Shown in pieces: positions 45,099 to 53,242 of a DNA stretch of 64,000 nucleotides (position 1 is its first letter; every line of letters begins with the position of its first letter). The DNA lies in the NCBI GenBank assembly GCA_002304935.1, contig DBPS01000009.1, positions 24,417 through 88,416 on the forward strand, written 5' to 3'. The position numbers and the translations under genes are program-made. The notes beneath the pieces are model-generated. The model made no database searches and was not told where the DNA came from. It saw only the letters and a list, made by a program, of their open reading frames with translations. The stretch is from Candidatus Humimicrobium oleiphilum (GTDB lineage: Bacteria; Actinomycetota; Humimicrobiia; Humimicrobiales; Humimicrobiaceae).

Positions 45099-45584
45099 AT
45101 GATTGAAAAAGTTGTTGAATTTATGATTTCTTATTTTGAAAAAGACAGAAAAATGATAAATCATACTTTAAAAGTATATGGATTTGCGCGGACTATAGGC
45201 AAACTGGAAAAGCTTCCTGAAGAAAATCAGCTGACGCTTGAACTTGCATCCATACTTCATGATATAGGTATTAAAGTATCGCGTGAAAAATATAATTCCT
45301 CAGATGCAAAGTATCAGGAAAAAGAGGGGCCTGCAATAGTCAGAAGCATACTGGAACCTCTTGGATTTAATGAAGACATTATAGAGAGAGTGTCTTTTAT
45401 AGTAGGAAGCCATCATAGCTATGACAAAATAGATGATGCTGATTTCCGTATAGTAGTGGAAGCGGATTTTCTTGTAAATCTTGATGAGGGTTTTGTTCCC
45501 ATGAGTGAATTTGACTTTGTCAGAGAAAACTATTTTAAAACAGAATCTTCGGCTAAAATGCTTGATTCCATGTATAAAGAATAA
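45099..45584 (+). CDS. HD-domain phosphohydrolase-like protein
   Basis: 161 residues. HTLKVYGFA, the paired LHDIGIK (the HD motif) and the GSHHSYDKI and VEADFLVNLDEG segments form a full HD metal site. Such proteins hydrolyse nucleotides or other phosphoesters. Similar small HD proteins are found in many anaerobes, but their substrate is not known. It lies between the two arsR genes on the plus strand. AACAGGAGA precedes the ATG. Whether it belongs to the arsenic response is a guess from position. Confidence 0.8.
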   Translation: MIEKVVEFMISYFEKDRKMINHTLKVYGFARTIGKLEKLPEENQLTLELASILHDIGIKVSREKYNSSDAKYQEKEGPAIVRSILEPLGFNEDIIERVSFIVGSHHSYDKIDDADFRIVVEADFLVNLDEGFVPMSEFDFVRENYFKTESSAKMLDSMYKE

Positions 45585-45599
45585 AAATAGGTAATTTTA

Positions 45600-45629
45600 T
45601 TGACAGAAATTGTTAAAAATAAATATAAT
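45600..45629 (+). promoter_or_regulatory. Sigma70-type promoter of arsR2
   Basis: TTGACA (45600-45605), 18-base spacer, TATAAT (45624-45629), both perfect consensus. Two palindromes follow immediately, so a repressor would cover the start site. Probably drives the arsR2-permease-thioredoxin-acr3 operon. Confidence 0.7.
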
Positions 45630-45664
45630 ATAGATAATTTTCTATATCATAGATAAATATCTAT
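45627..45664 (+). promoter_or_regulatory. Tandem palindromes, candidate ArsR2 operator
   Basis: Two dyads: ATATAGATAATTTTCTATAT, then ATAGATAAATATCTAT at 45649-45664 (perfect 7+2+7). The sequence is unlike the ArsR1 site at 44430-44495, suggesting that the two repressors do not share targets. Confidence 0.6.
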
Positions 45665-45698
45665 ATTATTAATATGATTTTTTATCAAGGTGATTCCT

Positions 45699-45962
45699 GT
45701 GCAAAAAAAATATCATGATTTTGTCCAGATGTTTAAAGGTATGGCTGATGAGACCAGGCTAAAGATATTGGACATGCTTTCCTCGGAAGAGTTATGTGCA
45801 TGCAAAATACTGGAAGCATTTGAAATAACCCAGCCAACACTTTCCTATCATATGAAAATACTGACTGACTGCGGTCTTGTAAATGCCAGAAGGGAAGGGG
45901 CATGGATGAAATACACTTTAAATGATGGAAACTTTAAAAAATTAAAAGAATATTTCAAATAG
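45699..45962 (+). CDS. arsR: ArsR-family repressor 2
   Basis: Winged-helix regulator of 87 residues. Metal motif ELCACKI (Cys33, Cys35) and recognition helix ITQPTLSYHMKIL. It has no C-terminal Cys cluster, unlike the first ArsR. A GTG at 45699 is chosen: AAGGTGA lies at good spacing to it, whereas the GTG at 45690 would overlap the ribosome site. First gene of the long plus-strand operon that runs to acr3, and it probably represses that operon through the palindromes just upstream. Confidence 0.85.
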   Translation: MQKKYHDFVQMFKGMADETRLKILDMLSSEELCACKILEAFEITQPTLSYHMKILTDCGLVNARREGAWMKYTLNDGNFKKLKEYFK

Positions 45963-46028
45963 TTGAAGCAGGGACAAAAAAGATAAAGGAAAATTAATTA
46001 GTTTTTTTTAATGAACAGGAGATAGGTT

Positions 46029-47045
46029 TTGAATATTTTTGTTTCGGTTTTTTCATGGCTTAATGATCAGCTATTAAAAATGGAATGGCTTTACAGGCTA
46101 ATTCAGCTGTTAGTTGAAAAGGTTTTCAGGCTGGATATATCTTCACGCATCGGGGGAAGCCTGCATTTTTTTATATATGATACAATTAAGATTTTTATAC
46201 TCCTGTCTATTCTTATTTTCGGAATTTCCATAGTACAGAGCTTCTTTCCACCAGAGAGATCCAGAAAAATACTTGGAAGATTTAAAGGAATAGGGGCAAA
46301 TACGATAGCAGCGCTTCTTGGAACTGTAACTCCTTTCTGTTCATGTTCGTCAATACCTCTGTTTATAGGTTTTGTAGGAGCAGGTCTTCCCATCGGAGTT
46401 ACTTTTTCTTTTCTGATATCTTCACCTCTAGTTGATCTTGCATCAGTACTTCTTCTTGCAAGTATTTTTAACTGGAAAATAGCAATTGCATACGTTATTG
46501 TCGGTGTCGTGCTTGCTGTAGTCGGCGGAAGCATAATGAGTAAATTAAAACTGGAAAGATATGTAGAGCCTTTTGTATTGGAAAACAGACTTGCACAGGC
46601 TGATACCCCGGAATTTTCAAGAAAGGACCGCCTTCTTTTTGCAAAAAGCCAGGTCACTTCAATTATAAAGAGAGTATGGCTTTATATACTGATAGGGGTA
46701 GGTATCGGGGCGCTGATACATAACTGGATTCCTGAAAATATAATCGCTGCTGTTCTCGGAAAGGAAAATATGTTTTCAGTCATTATAGCTACAGTTATCG
46801 GCGTTCCCATGTATGCAGATATATTCGGGACTCTTCCTGTTGCAGAAGCTCTTGCAGGAAAAGGTGTGGGAATAGGGACTGTGCTTGCTTTTATGATGGC
46901 AGTTACTGCACTTTCGCTGCCTTCAATGATAATGCTAAAAAAAGTAGTTAAACTGAAACTACTTGTTATTTTTGCAGTTATTGTAATTATAGGCATTGTT
47001 TTGATAGGTTATTTATTTAATGCAATTGGATTTTTATTTTTATAG
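46029..47045 (+). CDS. Permease of the ArsP/UPF0718 (YraQ) family
   Basis: 338-residue membrane protein with eight or nine helices. The family signature is GTVTPFCSCSSIPLFIGFVGAGLPIG (Cys104 and Cys106), repeated in the second half as VIGVPMYADIFGTLPVAEAL. Known members include ArsP, which exports trivalent organoarsenicals such as methylarsenite. ArsM in the same locus makes such methylated forms, so export of its product is likely. Start is TTG with GGAGATAGG upstream. It is the second gene of the arsR2 operon. Confidence 0.85.
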   Translation: MNIFVSVFSWLNDQLLKMEWLYRLIQLLVEKVFRLDISSRIGGSLHFFIYDTIKIFILLSILIFGISIVQSFFPPERSRKILGRFKGIGANTIAALLGTVTPFCSCSSIPLFIGFVGAGLPIGVTFSFLISSPLVDLASVLLLASIFNWKIAIAYVIVGVVLAVVGGSIMSKLKLERYVEPFVLENRLAQADTPEFSRKDRLLFAKSQVTSIIKRVWLYILIGVGIGALIHNWIPENIIAAVLGKENMFSVIIATVIGVPMYADIFGTLPVAEALAGKGVGIGTVLAFMMAVTALSLPSMIMLKKVVKLKLLVIFAVIVIIGIVLIGYLFNAIGFLFL

Positions 47046-47099
47046 GCTTTGAATATTTAAACAACTATATAGATGACAGCAGGATAAGGTGTAAACGCG

Positions 47100-47708
47100 A
47101 TGGATGAAAATAATATTAACAACAATGAAGAAAACAAGATTGGGGAGAGCGGGCATCCGATTATTAATAAGAATACGGCAAATGATAAAAACAGGAAAAA
47201 AGCTCTCTTGGTGAAGATATTTGTTCCTGTGCTGATAGTCTTCATTATTGCAGGCATTTATTTTCTTAAAAATTATCCGAAAAAACCACCGGCTGAACCT
47301 ATTCTTCCTGAGTATGCTCTTGATGCTACCTATGATTTCAATCTTGAAGAAATATTATCTCTCGGACTTCCGGTTATGATAGACTTCGGTGCGGATTCAT
47401 GTCAGCCCTGCAGGCAGATGGCACCGGTTCTGGTAGAACTGAATGAGGAACTGCAGGGAAAGGCAGTCATAAAATTTGTTGACGTCTGGAAAAATCCGAA
47501 CATTGCCAGTGAAATTCCTTTAAGAGTGATACCTACGCAATTCTTTTTTTATCCTGACGGTTCACCATATGTGCCTTCAGATGTACTGAGCAGTAATCTG
47601 ATAACCTATCAGCATAAAGAAACCGGCATGCACTTTTTTACAGCTCATGAAGGCGGCATGGATAAAAATTCTATTTTAAAAATACTTGAAGATATGGGAA
47701 TGAAATGA
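47100..47708 (+). CDS. Membrane-anchored thioredoxin
   Basis: 202 residues. An Asn/Lys-rich cytoplasmic N-terminus, one membrane segment at about 36-57, then a thioredoxin domain with CQPC at residues 101-104 (ADSCQPCRQMAP) and cis-Pro in RVIPTQFF. The reactive domain should face outward. It overlaps the ccdA start by 4 bp, so the two are coupled, and CcdA very probably supplies it with electrons. Partner or substrate outside the cell is unknown; the place next to arsenic exporters suggests keeping exported thiols or arsenicals in reduced form. Confidence 0.88.
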   Translation: MDENNINNNEENKIGESGHPIINKNTANDKNRKKALLVKIFVPVLIVFIIAGIYFLKNYPKKPPAEPILPEYALDATYDFNLEEILSLGLPVMIDFGADSCQPCRQMAPVLVELNEELQGKAVIKFVDVWKNPNIASEIPLRVIPTQFFFYPDGSPYVPSDVLSSNLITYQHKETGMHFFTAHEGGMDKNSILKILEDMGMK

Positions 47709-48397
47709 TTAACGACTGGCTTGAAACAATAAAAAATATTATTATTTCAAATTTCTGGCTGGCGCCTGTTTTTGCATTTCTGGCTGGCGTTCTGACTTCT
47801 TTTACTCCCTGTTCCCTGTCAAGTGTTCCGCTTGTCATTGGATTTGTAGGGGGTTATGCAGGAAATGATACGAAAAAAGCTTTCAGATATTCCATTGTAT
47901 TCTGTTTCGGCATGACAATTACCTTCACCATATTAGGAGTACTTGCTTCAATTTTCGGAAGAATTATGCAGAATGCCGGTTCCTGGTGGTATATAATCCT
48001 TGGGACACTGATGGTTTTAATGGCTTTGCAGATGTGGGGCATAATAAATGTAATTTCTGCACAGGCTGATATCAGTAAACAGAATAAAAAAGGTTATTCG
48101 GGTGCGGTTCTTGCAGGTATTCTCGGAGGGTTTTTTGCTTCCCCGTGTGCAACACCGGTACTGGTTGTCCTTCTTGCCATGGTTGCTGAAAGAGGGAATA
48201 TCGTGCTGGGAATAATTCTGCTGCTTTTATATTCAGCTGGTCATAGCGTCCTTCTTCTGGTCGCAGGTACTTCAATAGGTTTTGTAAAACAAGTTTCATC
48301 ATCACAGAAATTTGAGAAATACAGCAAAGTCTTCAATATAACAATGGGGATGATAATATTATTATTTGCTTTTTACTTATTTTATACAGGATTTTAG
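47705..48397 (+). CDS. ccdA: CcdA-type thiol-disulfide transmembrane protein
   Basis: 230 residues, six membrane helices. TSFTPCSLSSVPLVIGFVGGYAG and FFASPCATPVLVV hold the two conserved cysteines (both in Pro-Cys motifs) that carry electrons across the membrane from cytoplasmic thioredoxin. It overlaps the anchored-thioredoxin gene, which fits a CcdA plus outer thioredoxin pair. CcdA usually serves cytochrome c maturation; no cytochrome gene is near, so here the relay may serve the arsenic system. Confidence 0.92.
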   Translation: MINDWLETIKNIIISNFWLAPVFAFLAGVLTSFTPCSLSSVPLVIGFVGGYAGNDTKKAFRYSIVFCFGMTITFTILGVLASIFGRIMQNAGSWWYIILGTLMVLMALQMWGIINVISAQADISKQNKKGYSGAVLAGILGGFFASPCATPVLVVLLAMVAERGNIVLGIILLLLYSAGHSVLLLVAGTSIGFVKQVSSSQKFEKYSKVFNITMGMIILLFAFYLFYTGF

Positions 48398-48411
48398 AAA
48401 GGAGGGCACAA

Positions 48412-48651
48412 ATGGAAATAAAGGTAATAGGACCGGGATGCAGGAACTGCAAAAACCTTCTTGCAATTGTAAAGCAGGTTGTCCGGGATACAGGAATTGA
48501 AGCTGAAGTAATCTATCTGACTGATATGGCTGATGTCATGAAAACAGGAATAATGCAGACTCCCGGACTTATGATAAACGGTAAAATCAAGACTGTGGGC
48601 AGAGTTCCAGGATTAAAAGAAATAAAGCAATTCATATCCGAAGAAATGTAA
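48412..48651 (+). CDS. Small redox-active disulfide protein (thioredoxin-like)
   Basis: 79 residues. Opens IKVIGPGCRNCKNLL with the redox pair Cys10 and Cys13 and ends with a LMINGKIKTVGRVP segment, the standard form of the small redox-active disulfide protein 2 family. These are cytoplasmic and are often found beside UPF0718 permeases or arsenic genes. An AAGGAGG ribosome site sits before the ATG. It could pass electrons to CcdA from inside. Confidence 0.9.
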   Translation: MEIKVIGPGCRNCKNLLAIVKQVVRDTGIEAEVIYLTDMADVMKTGIMQTPGLMINGKIKTVGRVPGLKEIKQFISEEM

Positions 48652-48692
48652 CATAATATTAAAAGTTTGAGAAAGCATGAAGAGAGGTTTTC

Positions 48693-49754
48693 ATGGCAAA
48701 AGAAAAGGTCCAGGGTATCGGTTTTTTTGAAAAATATCTGACTTTATGGGTTGTAATCTGTATGGTAGCAGGTATTCTTATTGGGAGATATCTTCCGTCA
48801 GTACCGGCTTTTCTTGGAAGATTTGAGTACGCGCAGGTTTCTATACCCATTGCTGTGCTTATCTGGTTTATGATATATCCGATGATGATGAAAGTAGATT
48901 TTACCAGCATAAAAAATGTCGGGAAAAATCCGAAAGGGCTTTTTATTACATGGGTAACCAACTGGCTTATAAAACCTTTTACAATGTATGGAATTGCTTT
49001 CTTCTTCTTTTATGTGGTTTTCAAATCGATTATTTCTGCGGGACTTGCAAAAGATTATCTGGCAGGTGCTATTCTTCTGGGGGCTGCTCCATGCACAGCA
49101 ATGGTTTTTGTATGGAGTCTTTTGACAAGAGGAAATCCAGCCTATACAGTAGTGCAGGTTGCTACAAATGATCTGATTATTCTTTTTGCTTTTACCCCCA
49201 TAGTAGCATTTTTACTAGGTGTAAGTGGTGTCAAAATACCATGGCTGACTCTTATTTTATCTGTTGTCTTATTTGTAGTTATTCCTCTGGCAGGTGGTGT
49301 TCTTACTAGATTCCTTGTTTTAAAACGGAAGGGTATGGATTATTTTGAAAATAAGTTTTTACCGAAATTCAATAATGTAACTATTATAGGCCTGCTTCTG
49401 ACACTTATAATAATTTTCTCTTTTCAGGGGAACGTAATAATTGCAAATCCTCTTCATATAATTTTAATTGCAGTTCCTCTTGTAATCCAGACTTTTTTGA
49501 TTTTCTTTATAGCCTATCTTGCATCAAAAGCTTTAAAGCTTACACATGATATAGCTGCTCCTGCAGGTATGATAGGAGCCTCCAATTTTTTTGAACTTTC
49601 AGTAGCTGTTGCAATCTCTTTATTTGGTGCGAATTCGCCAGTTGCTCTTGCAACCATAGTAGGTGTACTTGTAGAAGTTCCGGTAATGCTTGTACTGGTC
49701 AGGATTGCAAATAGAACAACTCACTGGTTCCCAACAAAAAAATCAGTTAAATAG
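48693..49754 (+). CDS. acr3: Arsenite efflux transporter Acr3
   Basis: 353 residues, ten helices. The essential Cys134 lies in GAAPCTAMVFVWSLLTRGNPAYT, the Acr3 signature; MIYPMMMKVDF and a second crossing SNFFELSVAVAISLFGANS are also typical. It exports As(III) using the membrane potential. Last gene of the operon; the TAG is followed by an AT-rich region with a short GGTTTTT/AAAAACC dyad that might be a terminator. Together with ArsM, ArsP-like permease and two ArsR genes it makes a full resistance module. Confidence 0.94.
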   Translation: MAKEKVQGIGFFEKYLTLWVVICMVAGILIGRYLPSVPAFLGRFEYAQVSIPIAVLIWFMIYPMMMKVDFTSIKNVGKNPKGLFITWVTNWLIKPFTMYGIAFFFFYVVFKSIISAGLAKDYLAGAILLGAAPCTAMVFVWSLLTRGNPAYTVVQVATNDLIILFAFTPIVAFLLGVSGVKIPWLTLILSVVLFVVIPLAGGVLTRFLVLKRKGMDYFENKFLPKFNNVTIIGLLLTLIIIFSFQGNVIIANPLHIILIAVPLVIQTFLIFFIAYLASKALKLTHDIAAPAGMIGASNFFELSVAVAISLFGANSPVALATIVGVLVEVPVMLVLVRIANRTTHWFPTKKSVK

Positions 49755-49840
49755 CAATAATTACGATAAATAATATTTGGTTTTTGAAAATAGAAAAACC
49801 TGGATTAAAGTACATGTTTTTTATTATTCAATTATAGTAG

Positions 49841-51232
49841 CTAATATTTGAACAAAGTCAGATTTTCAGCAATATGATGGAAATATTTTCCTGATTCCTT
49901 GATAGTTCTTTTCAGCTGAGGGTCCTTAAAATCAATACTTACAAGCCCGAATCTTCTTGATGGCCCGTATGCAAGCTCAAAATTGTCGAAAGTCGACCAG
50001 TGAAAATAACCAATTACAGGGATACCTTCATTAATTGCTTTCATAATAAAAAAAAGATGTCCGTAGATACTTTCAATTCTCAAATCATCGTCATTTGTTG
50101 AATTTCCATTCTCAGTTACAAGTATGGGTTTTTTGTATTTTTCATAAAAAAATTTTATATTTCTATAGACCCCTTCCGGATAAATTTCAAAAATATCATC
50201 ATGCTTCAGTCCATTTTCGTCCAGGAATTTTTTACCCTTTTCCGTATTAGCCAGAATTGCTGTCTTGTCTATAAGAAGTCTTCCATAATAAGAAAATCCA
50301 ACGTAGTCGAATTTCCCGTTTTTGGTAAAGCGTTCATGGACACCTTCATTTTGAATTCTGTCAGCAAATTTTATTATCATTTTCTGGAAAATATTTTTTT
50401 TGCTGACCGGCTCCATGTACATATATGCATGCGAAATACCGACGAGGATTTGAGGATATTGCTCTTTTATAAAGTCATATATTTTATTATGAGCTTCTGC
50501 CATATTTTTTAATGTTTTGTGCCATCTTATAAGAGAAAACCTGCTTCCTGGAAATTCCGGAGATATATGCATCAGGAATGCGTATCCATTCGGTTCGTTA
50601 AAAGTATTTACGATATCAATATTCTCATGAAAAGTATCTAAAACCTTTTTGCTGTAATCAATATACATATCCACTGAATCTTTTGAAAGCCAGCCGCCTT
50701 TCCTGATGAACCATCCGGGATTAGAGAAATGATTAAGTACAAGGCATACTTTTTTGTTATTTTTCTTAAGGGTTTCAAATATATACTTATAATGTTTTAG
50801 CACATCTTCATCAAGTTTTGAAAAAGGATTTTTCTGCAATCCGGACCAGTCCATTGAAAATCTATAGGAGTTTCCAAGATACAATATGTATTCCATATCC
50901 TCTTTATAGCGCCCATAATGATCTATTGCTTTTCCCAGCAAGGTCCCATCCCTGCCCCTGAAACCCTTCCACTCGGTATTTCCTTCTCCTTCAATCTGAA
51001 ATGCGCTTGTTGCAGTACCTATTATAAAATCAGAGGGGAATCCGGGTATGAAGTTTGTTTCCCGGCTGAAAGCATTCTTTTTTAAATCTATATCCGGATC
51101 ATGTATCATTTTAGAAGTAAGCATTCTATTCATAATTGTTATGATTGTTATGAAAAAAATTATTATATATAATAATCTAAATAGCAATTTTTCTATCAGT
51201 TTTATAAAACCTTTTTTACTTGTCATTTTCAA
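49841..51232 (-). CDS. Membrane-anchored GH1 beta-glycosidase
   Basis: 463 residues. An N-terminal membrane segment at about 15-34 (LLFRLLYIIIFFITIITIM), then a GH1 barrel starting FPSDFIIGTATSAFQIEGE. Acid/base Glu213 in NTFNEPN and nucleophile Glu374 in VTENGNS are both present. GH1 enzymes are usually cytoplasmic, so an N-terminal anchor is unusual and predicts an enzyme fixed to the outer face. Substrate, beta-glucoside, beta-galactoside or other, cannot be read from sequence. It stands alone on the minus strand. Confidence 0.85.
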   Translation of the reverse strand: MKMTSKKGFIKLIEKLLFRLLYIIIFFITIITIMNRMLTSKMIHDPDIDLKKNAFSRETNFIPGFPSDFIIGTATSAFQIEGEGNTEWKGFRGRDGTLLGKAIDHYGRYKEDMEYILYLGNSYRFSMDWSGLQKNPFSKLDEDVLKHYKYIFETLKKNNKKVCLVLNHFSNPGWFIRKGGWLSKDSVDMYIDYSKKVLDTFHENIDIVNTFNEPNGYAFLMHISPEFPGSRFSLIRWHKTLKNMAEAHNKIYDFIKEQYPQILVGISHAYMYMEPVSKKNIFQKMIIKFADRIQNEGVHERFTKNGKFDYVGFSYYGRLLIDKTAILANTEKGKKFLDENGLKHDDIFEIYPEGVYRNIKFFYEKYKKPILVTENGNSTNDDDLRIESIYGHLFFIMKAINEGIPVIGYFHWSTFDNFELAYGPSRRFGLVSIDFKDPQLKRTIKESGKYFHHIAENLTLFKY

Positions 51233-51315
51233 TTTTATTATTTTATATTCTGAATTTTCCGATTTGTTTAAATTATCTTTTTAAAATATTTTAAAAATCA
51301 GATATCAGGACCAGG

Positions 51316-51627
51316 ATGAACAGATTTCTCATAAAATTAAACAGAATACTATGTTATGTTTTGCTCCCTCTTTTTATAGCAATAATGATTACGGGATATA
51401 CAAATACCGGACACTTCACTTTTTTAAACAGAGGGATTGCAAACACTCTTCACTCTGTCTGGCTGAATATCGCTTTTCTTGTTCTTTTTACAGTCCATTC
51501 CCTTATCGGTATCAGGCTTGCATTAATCAGAAATAAAGCCACAAATAAGATTCTGGATATGATTTTAATAGTCACAGGAATTATATTCATAAGCGGCTTT
51601 ACATATTTTGCATTCAGGGCAGGATAA
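51316..51627 (+). CDS. Four-helix membrane protein, DUF4405 / cytochrome b561-like
   Basis: 103 residues, three or four membrane helices (about 10-28, 42-68, 80-101). His46 (LHSVWLNIAFL) and a second His in HSLIGIRLALIR are spaced as in small heme-binding membrane proteins of the DUF4405/b561 type. It precedes the sulfite-oxidase-fold gene by 4 bp. As it may bind heme and anchor electron transfer to the partner, the pair could form a membrane redox unit, but this is inference. Confidence 0.6.
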   Translation: MNRFLIKLNRILCYVLLPLFIAIMITGYTNTGHFTFLNRGIANTLHSVWLNIAFLVLFTVHSLIGIRLALIRNKATNKILDMILIVTGIIFISGFTYFAFRAG

Positions 51628-51631
51628 AAAG

Positions 51632-52834
51632 ATGAAGAGGAGAACCATAGCCATACTTTTAATTATTTTCCTGGCTGCCAGTCTGGCATTTTTCGGGTAT
51701 TTCATAGGAAGAAACGAAATTAAAAAAGCAGCGATTGCCAGGGAGCAGAATCCTGCTTCAGATTTTAACCCAGGTGATATAAATGCAGACCTCATAAAGG
51801 ATGATTTAGATTTTGCGGCTTCTATCCCTGAAATAAAAATGAAATTTACGGGAATGCTCGAAAATGAGCTGGAAATAACTTTTCTTGATATAGTTACAAA
51901 ATTCAAGGATAAAATCATTGATTTTTCCGCCACAGGTGAGAGAAGTGACGGGGAAGTCATTTCAGTAAATTATACCGGTATCAGATTAAACGAGATACTT
52001 TCATCCCTGAAAATACTGGACAATTCCCAAAACCTTGTTGTATTTGCATCTGATTTTTATTCTATTGTGCTCAGTAATAATGAAATCAGAAATGACAATA
52101 TATATCTTGTTTGGAAAAAAGACGGTCAGTACCTGAATCCTTCAGAAGATGGTTTTTTAAAAATAGTGATAGACGGCGGCAAGACAAATATGTGGATTAA
52201 AAATCCTCTTCTTTTTGATTTTGTAGGTGAATTTGATTACACTCTTCCTTTATCTGAGAACATGGTTTCTGAAAGTGTGATAACTTATATCACAGAAGAA
52301 GAACTTTTCAGGCTTCAGATATCTTCAACGCCCCAGATCAGTACAGAGACATGGGTGCTGAAATTTTCAGGGCTGGTGGAAAACGAGTTTTTCATTACTT
52401 ATGATGATATAAGAAAAATGCCCCAGAAAACAGTGTACGCAACTCTAGAAACAATTTCCAACCCCATGGGAGGTCCCATGATAGGCAGTGCTTTCTGGAC
52501 AGGAGTTCCGTTTTCCTATCTTCTGGAAAAAGCCGGGCTCAAAGAAGATGCTCTGGAGGTAGTATTTTATTGTGCAGATAAATATTCAACAAGCATTACT
52601 ATTGATGAGGCATTAAGAGAAGATGTGGTACTTGCATATAAAATAAACGGAGAACTTCTTCCGGATTATCACGGATATCCTGTAAGAATGGTTCTGCCAG
52701 ACAAATACGGTATGAAGTGGGCAAAATGGATAAACGAGATCGAAATAGTGGATTATGACTATAAAGGTTTTTGGGAAGAACAGGGCTGGTCTGATTATGC
52801 GGGAAGAGACAGACCGGACCAGCGTTTTGACTGA
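51632..52834 (+). CDS. Sulfite-oxidase-fold (Mo-cofactor domain) protein lacking the Mo-ligating Cys
   Basis: 400 residues. N-terminal membrane anchor at about 6-25, then two domains. The second (about 240-395) follows the oxidoreductase molybdopterin-binding pattern: FSGLVENEFFITYDDI, TLETISNPMGGPMIG, FWTGVPFSYLLEKAG, KINGELLPDYHGYPVRMVLP, KWINEIEIVDYDYKGFWEE. In active members the equivalent of LET-I-SN is LEC-I-SN, with Cys binding Mo; here it is Thr274. The first domain (about 65-200) is a degenerate copy of the same fold. The ATG at 51632 follows the previous gene by 4 bp. Probably a structural or ligand-binding relative, not a normal molybdoenzyme. Confidence 0.75.
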   Translation: MKRRTIAILLIIFLAASLAFFGYFIGRNEIKKAAIAREQNPASDFNPGDINADLIKDDLDFAASIPEIKMKFTGMLENELEITFLDIVTKFKDKIIDFSATGERSDGEVISVNYTGIRLNEILSSLKILDNSQNLVVFASDFYSIVLSNNEIRNDNIYLVWKKDGQYLNPSEDGFLKIVIDGGKTNMWIKNPLLFDFVGEFDYTLPLSENMVSESVITYITEEELFRLQISSTPQISTETWVLKFSGLVENEFFITYDDIRKMPQKTVYATLETISNPMGGPMIGSAFWTGVPFSYLLEKAGLKEDALEVVFYCADKYSTSITIDEALREDVVLAYKINGELLPDYHGYPVRMVLPDKYGMKWAKWINEIEIVDYDYKGFWEEQGWSDYAGRDRPDQRFD

Positions 52835-52936
52835 TTAATCTTCAGCTATATCAAAATAAAATTGAATTTTTTTGACTATTTCCTGCTTTGCTGATTCATC
52901 ACCGATAAACCCGCACTCATTTTCAAGTCTTTCCTT
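52835..52936 (-). pseudogene. 3' remnant of a gene on the minus strand
   Basis: On the minus strand a 33-codon open stretch ends in TAA, reading KERLENECGFIGDESA then KQEIVKKIQFYFDIAED. It has no start codon and is closed upstream by an in-frame stop, and the composition is protein-like. It lies directly beside two direct repeats at 52964-53010 and likely represents what is left of a gene after an insertion or deletion. The family is not recognisable from so short a piece. Confidence 0.35.
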
Positions 52937-52963
52937 TTAGAACTAAATTATAGCTTAAGCAAT

Positions 52964-53010
52964 GGTTCACTTTTAAATCATAAATTTAAAAAAAACGGTT
53001 CACTTTTAAA
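52964..53010. repeat. Two direct repeats GGTTCACTTTTAAA (IS21-end-like remnant)
   Basis: GGTTCACTTTTAAA occurs at 52964-52977 and 52997-53010, 33 bases apart. Repeated short motifs of this kind are found at the termini of IS21-family elements. No transposase is present in the window. The 400-bp gap from the previous gene to rho holds nothing else I can support apart from the gene remnant at its left edge. Confidence 0.4.
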
Positions 53011-53242
53011 ATGTAGATGACAAAAAAATAAAATAACTTGATTTTTTTAAATTTAGTATTTAATATCAGTAAAAGCACTATTTTTTTAGTGAAAATTAAT
53101 ATTTTAGGGTGATTTCTTCATTTTTGAAGCGTTCCCATTTTTATTTAATTCTTATTCTTAATCTTTGAAGCAATAATTTTAATTTTTTATATAAATCCAA
53201 AAAAGAAAAATAGATTTATCTTACTGAAAGGGGTAATTTTTC

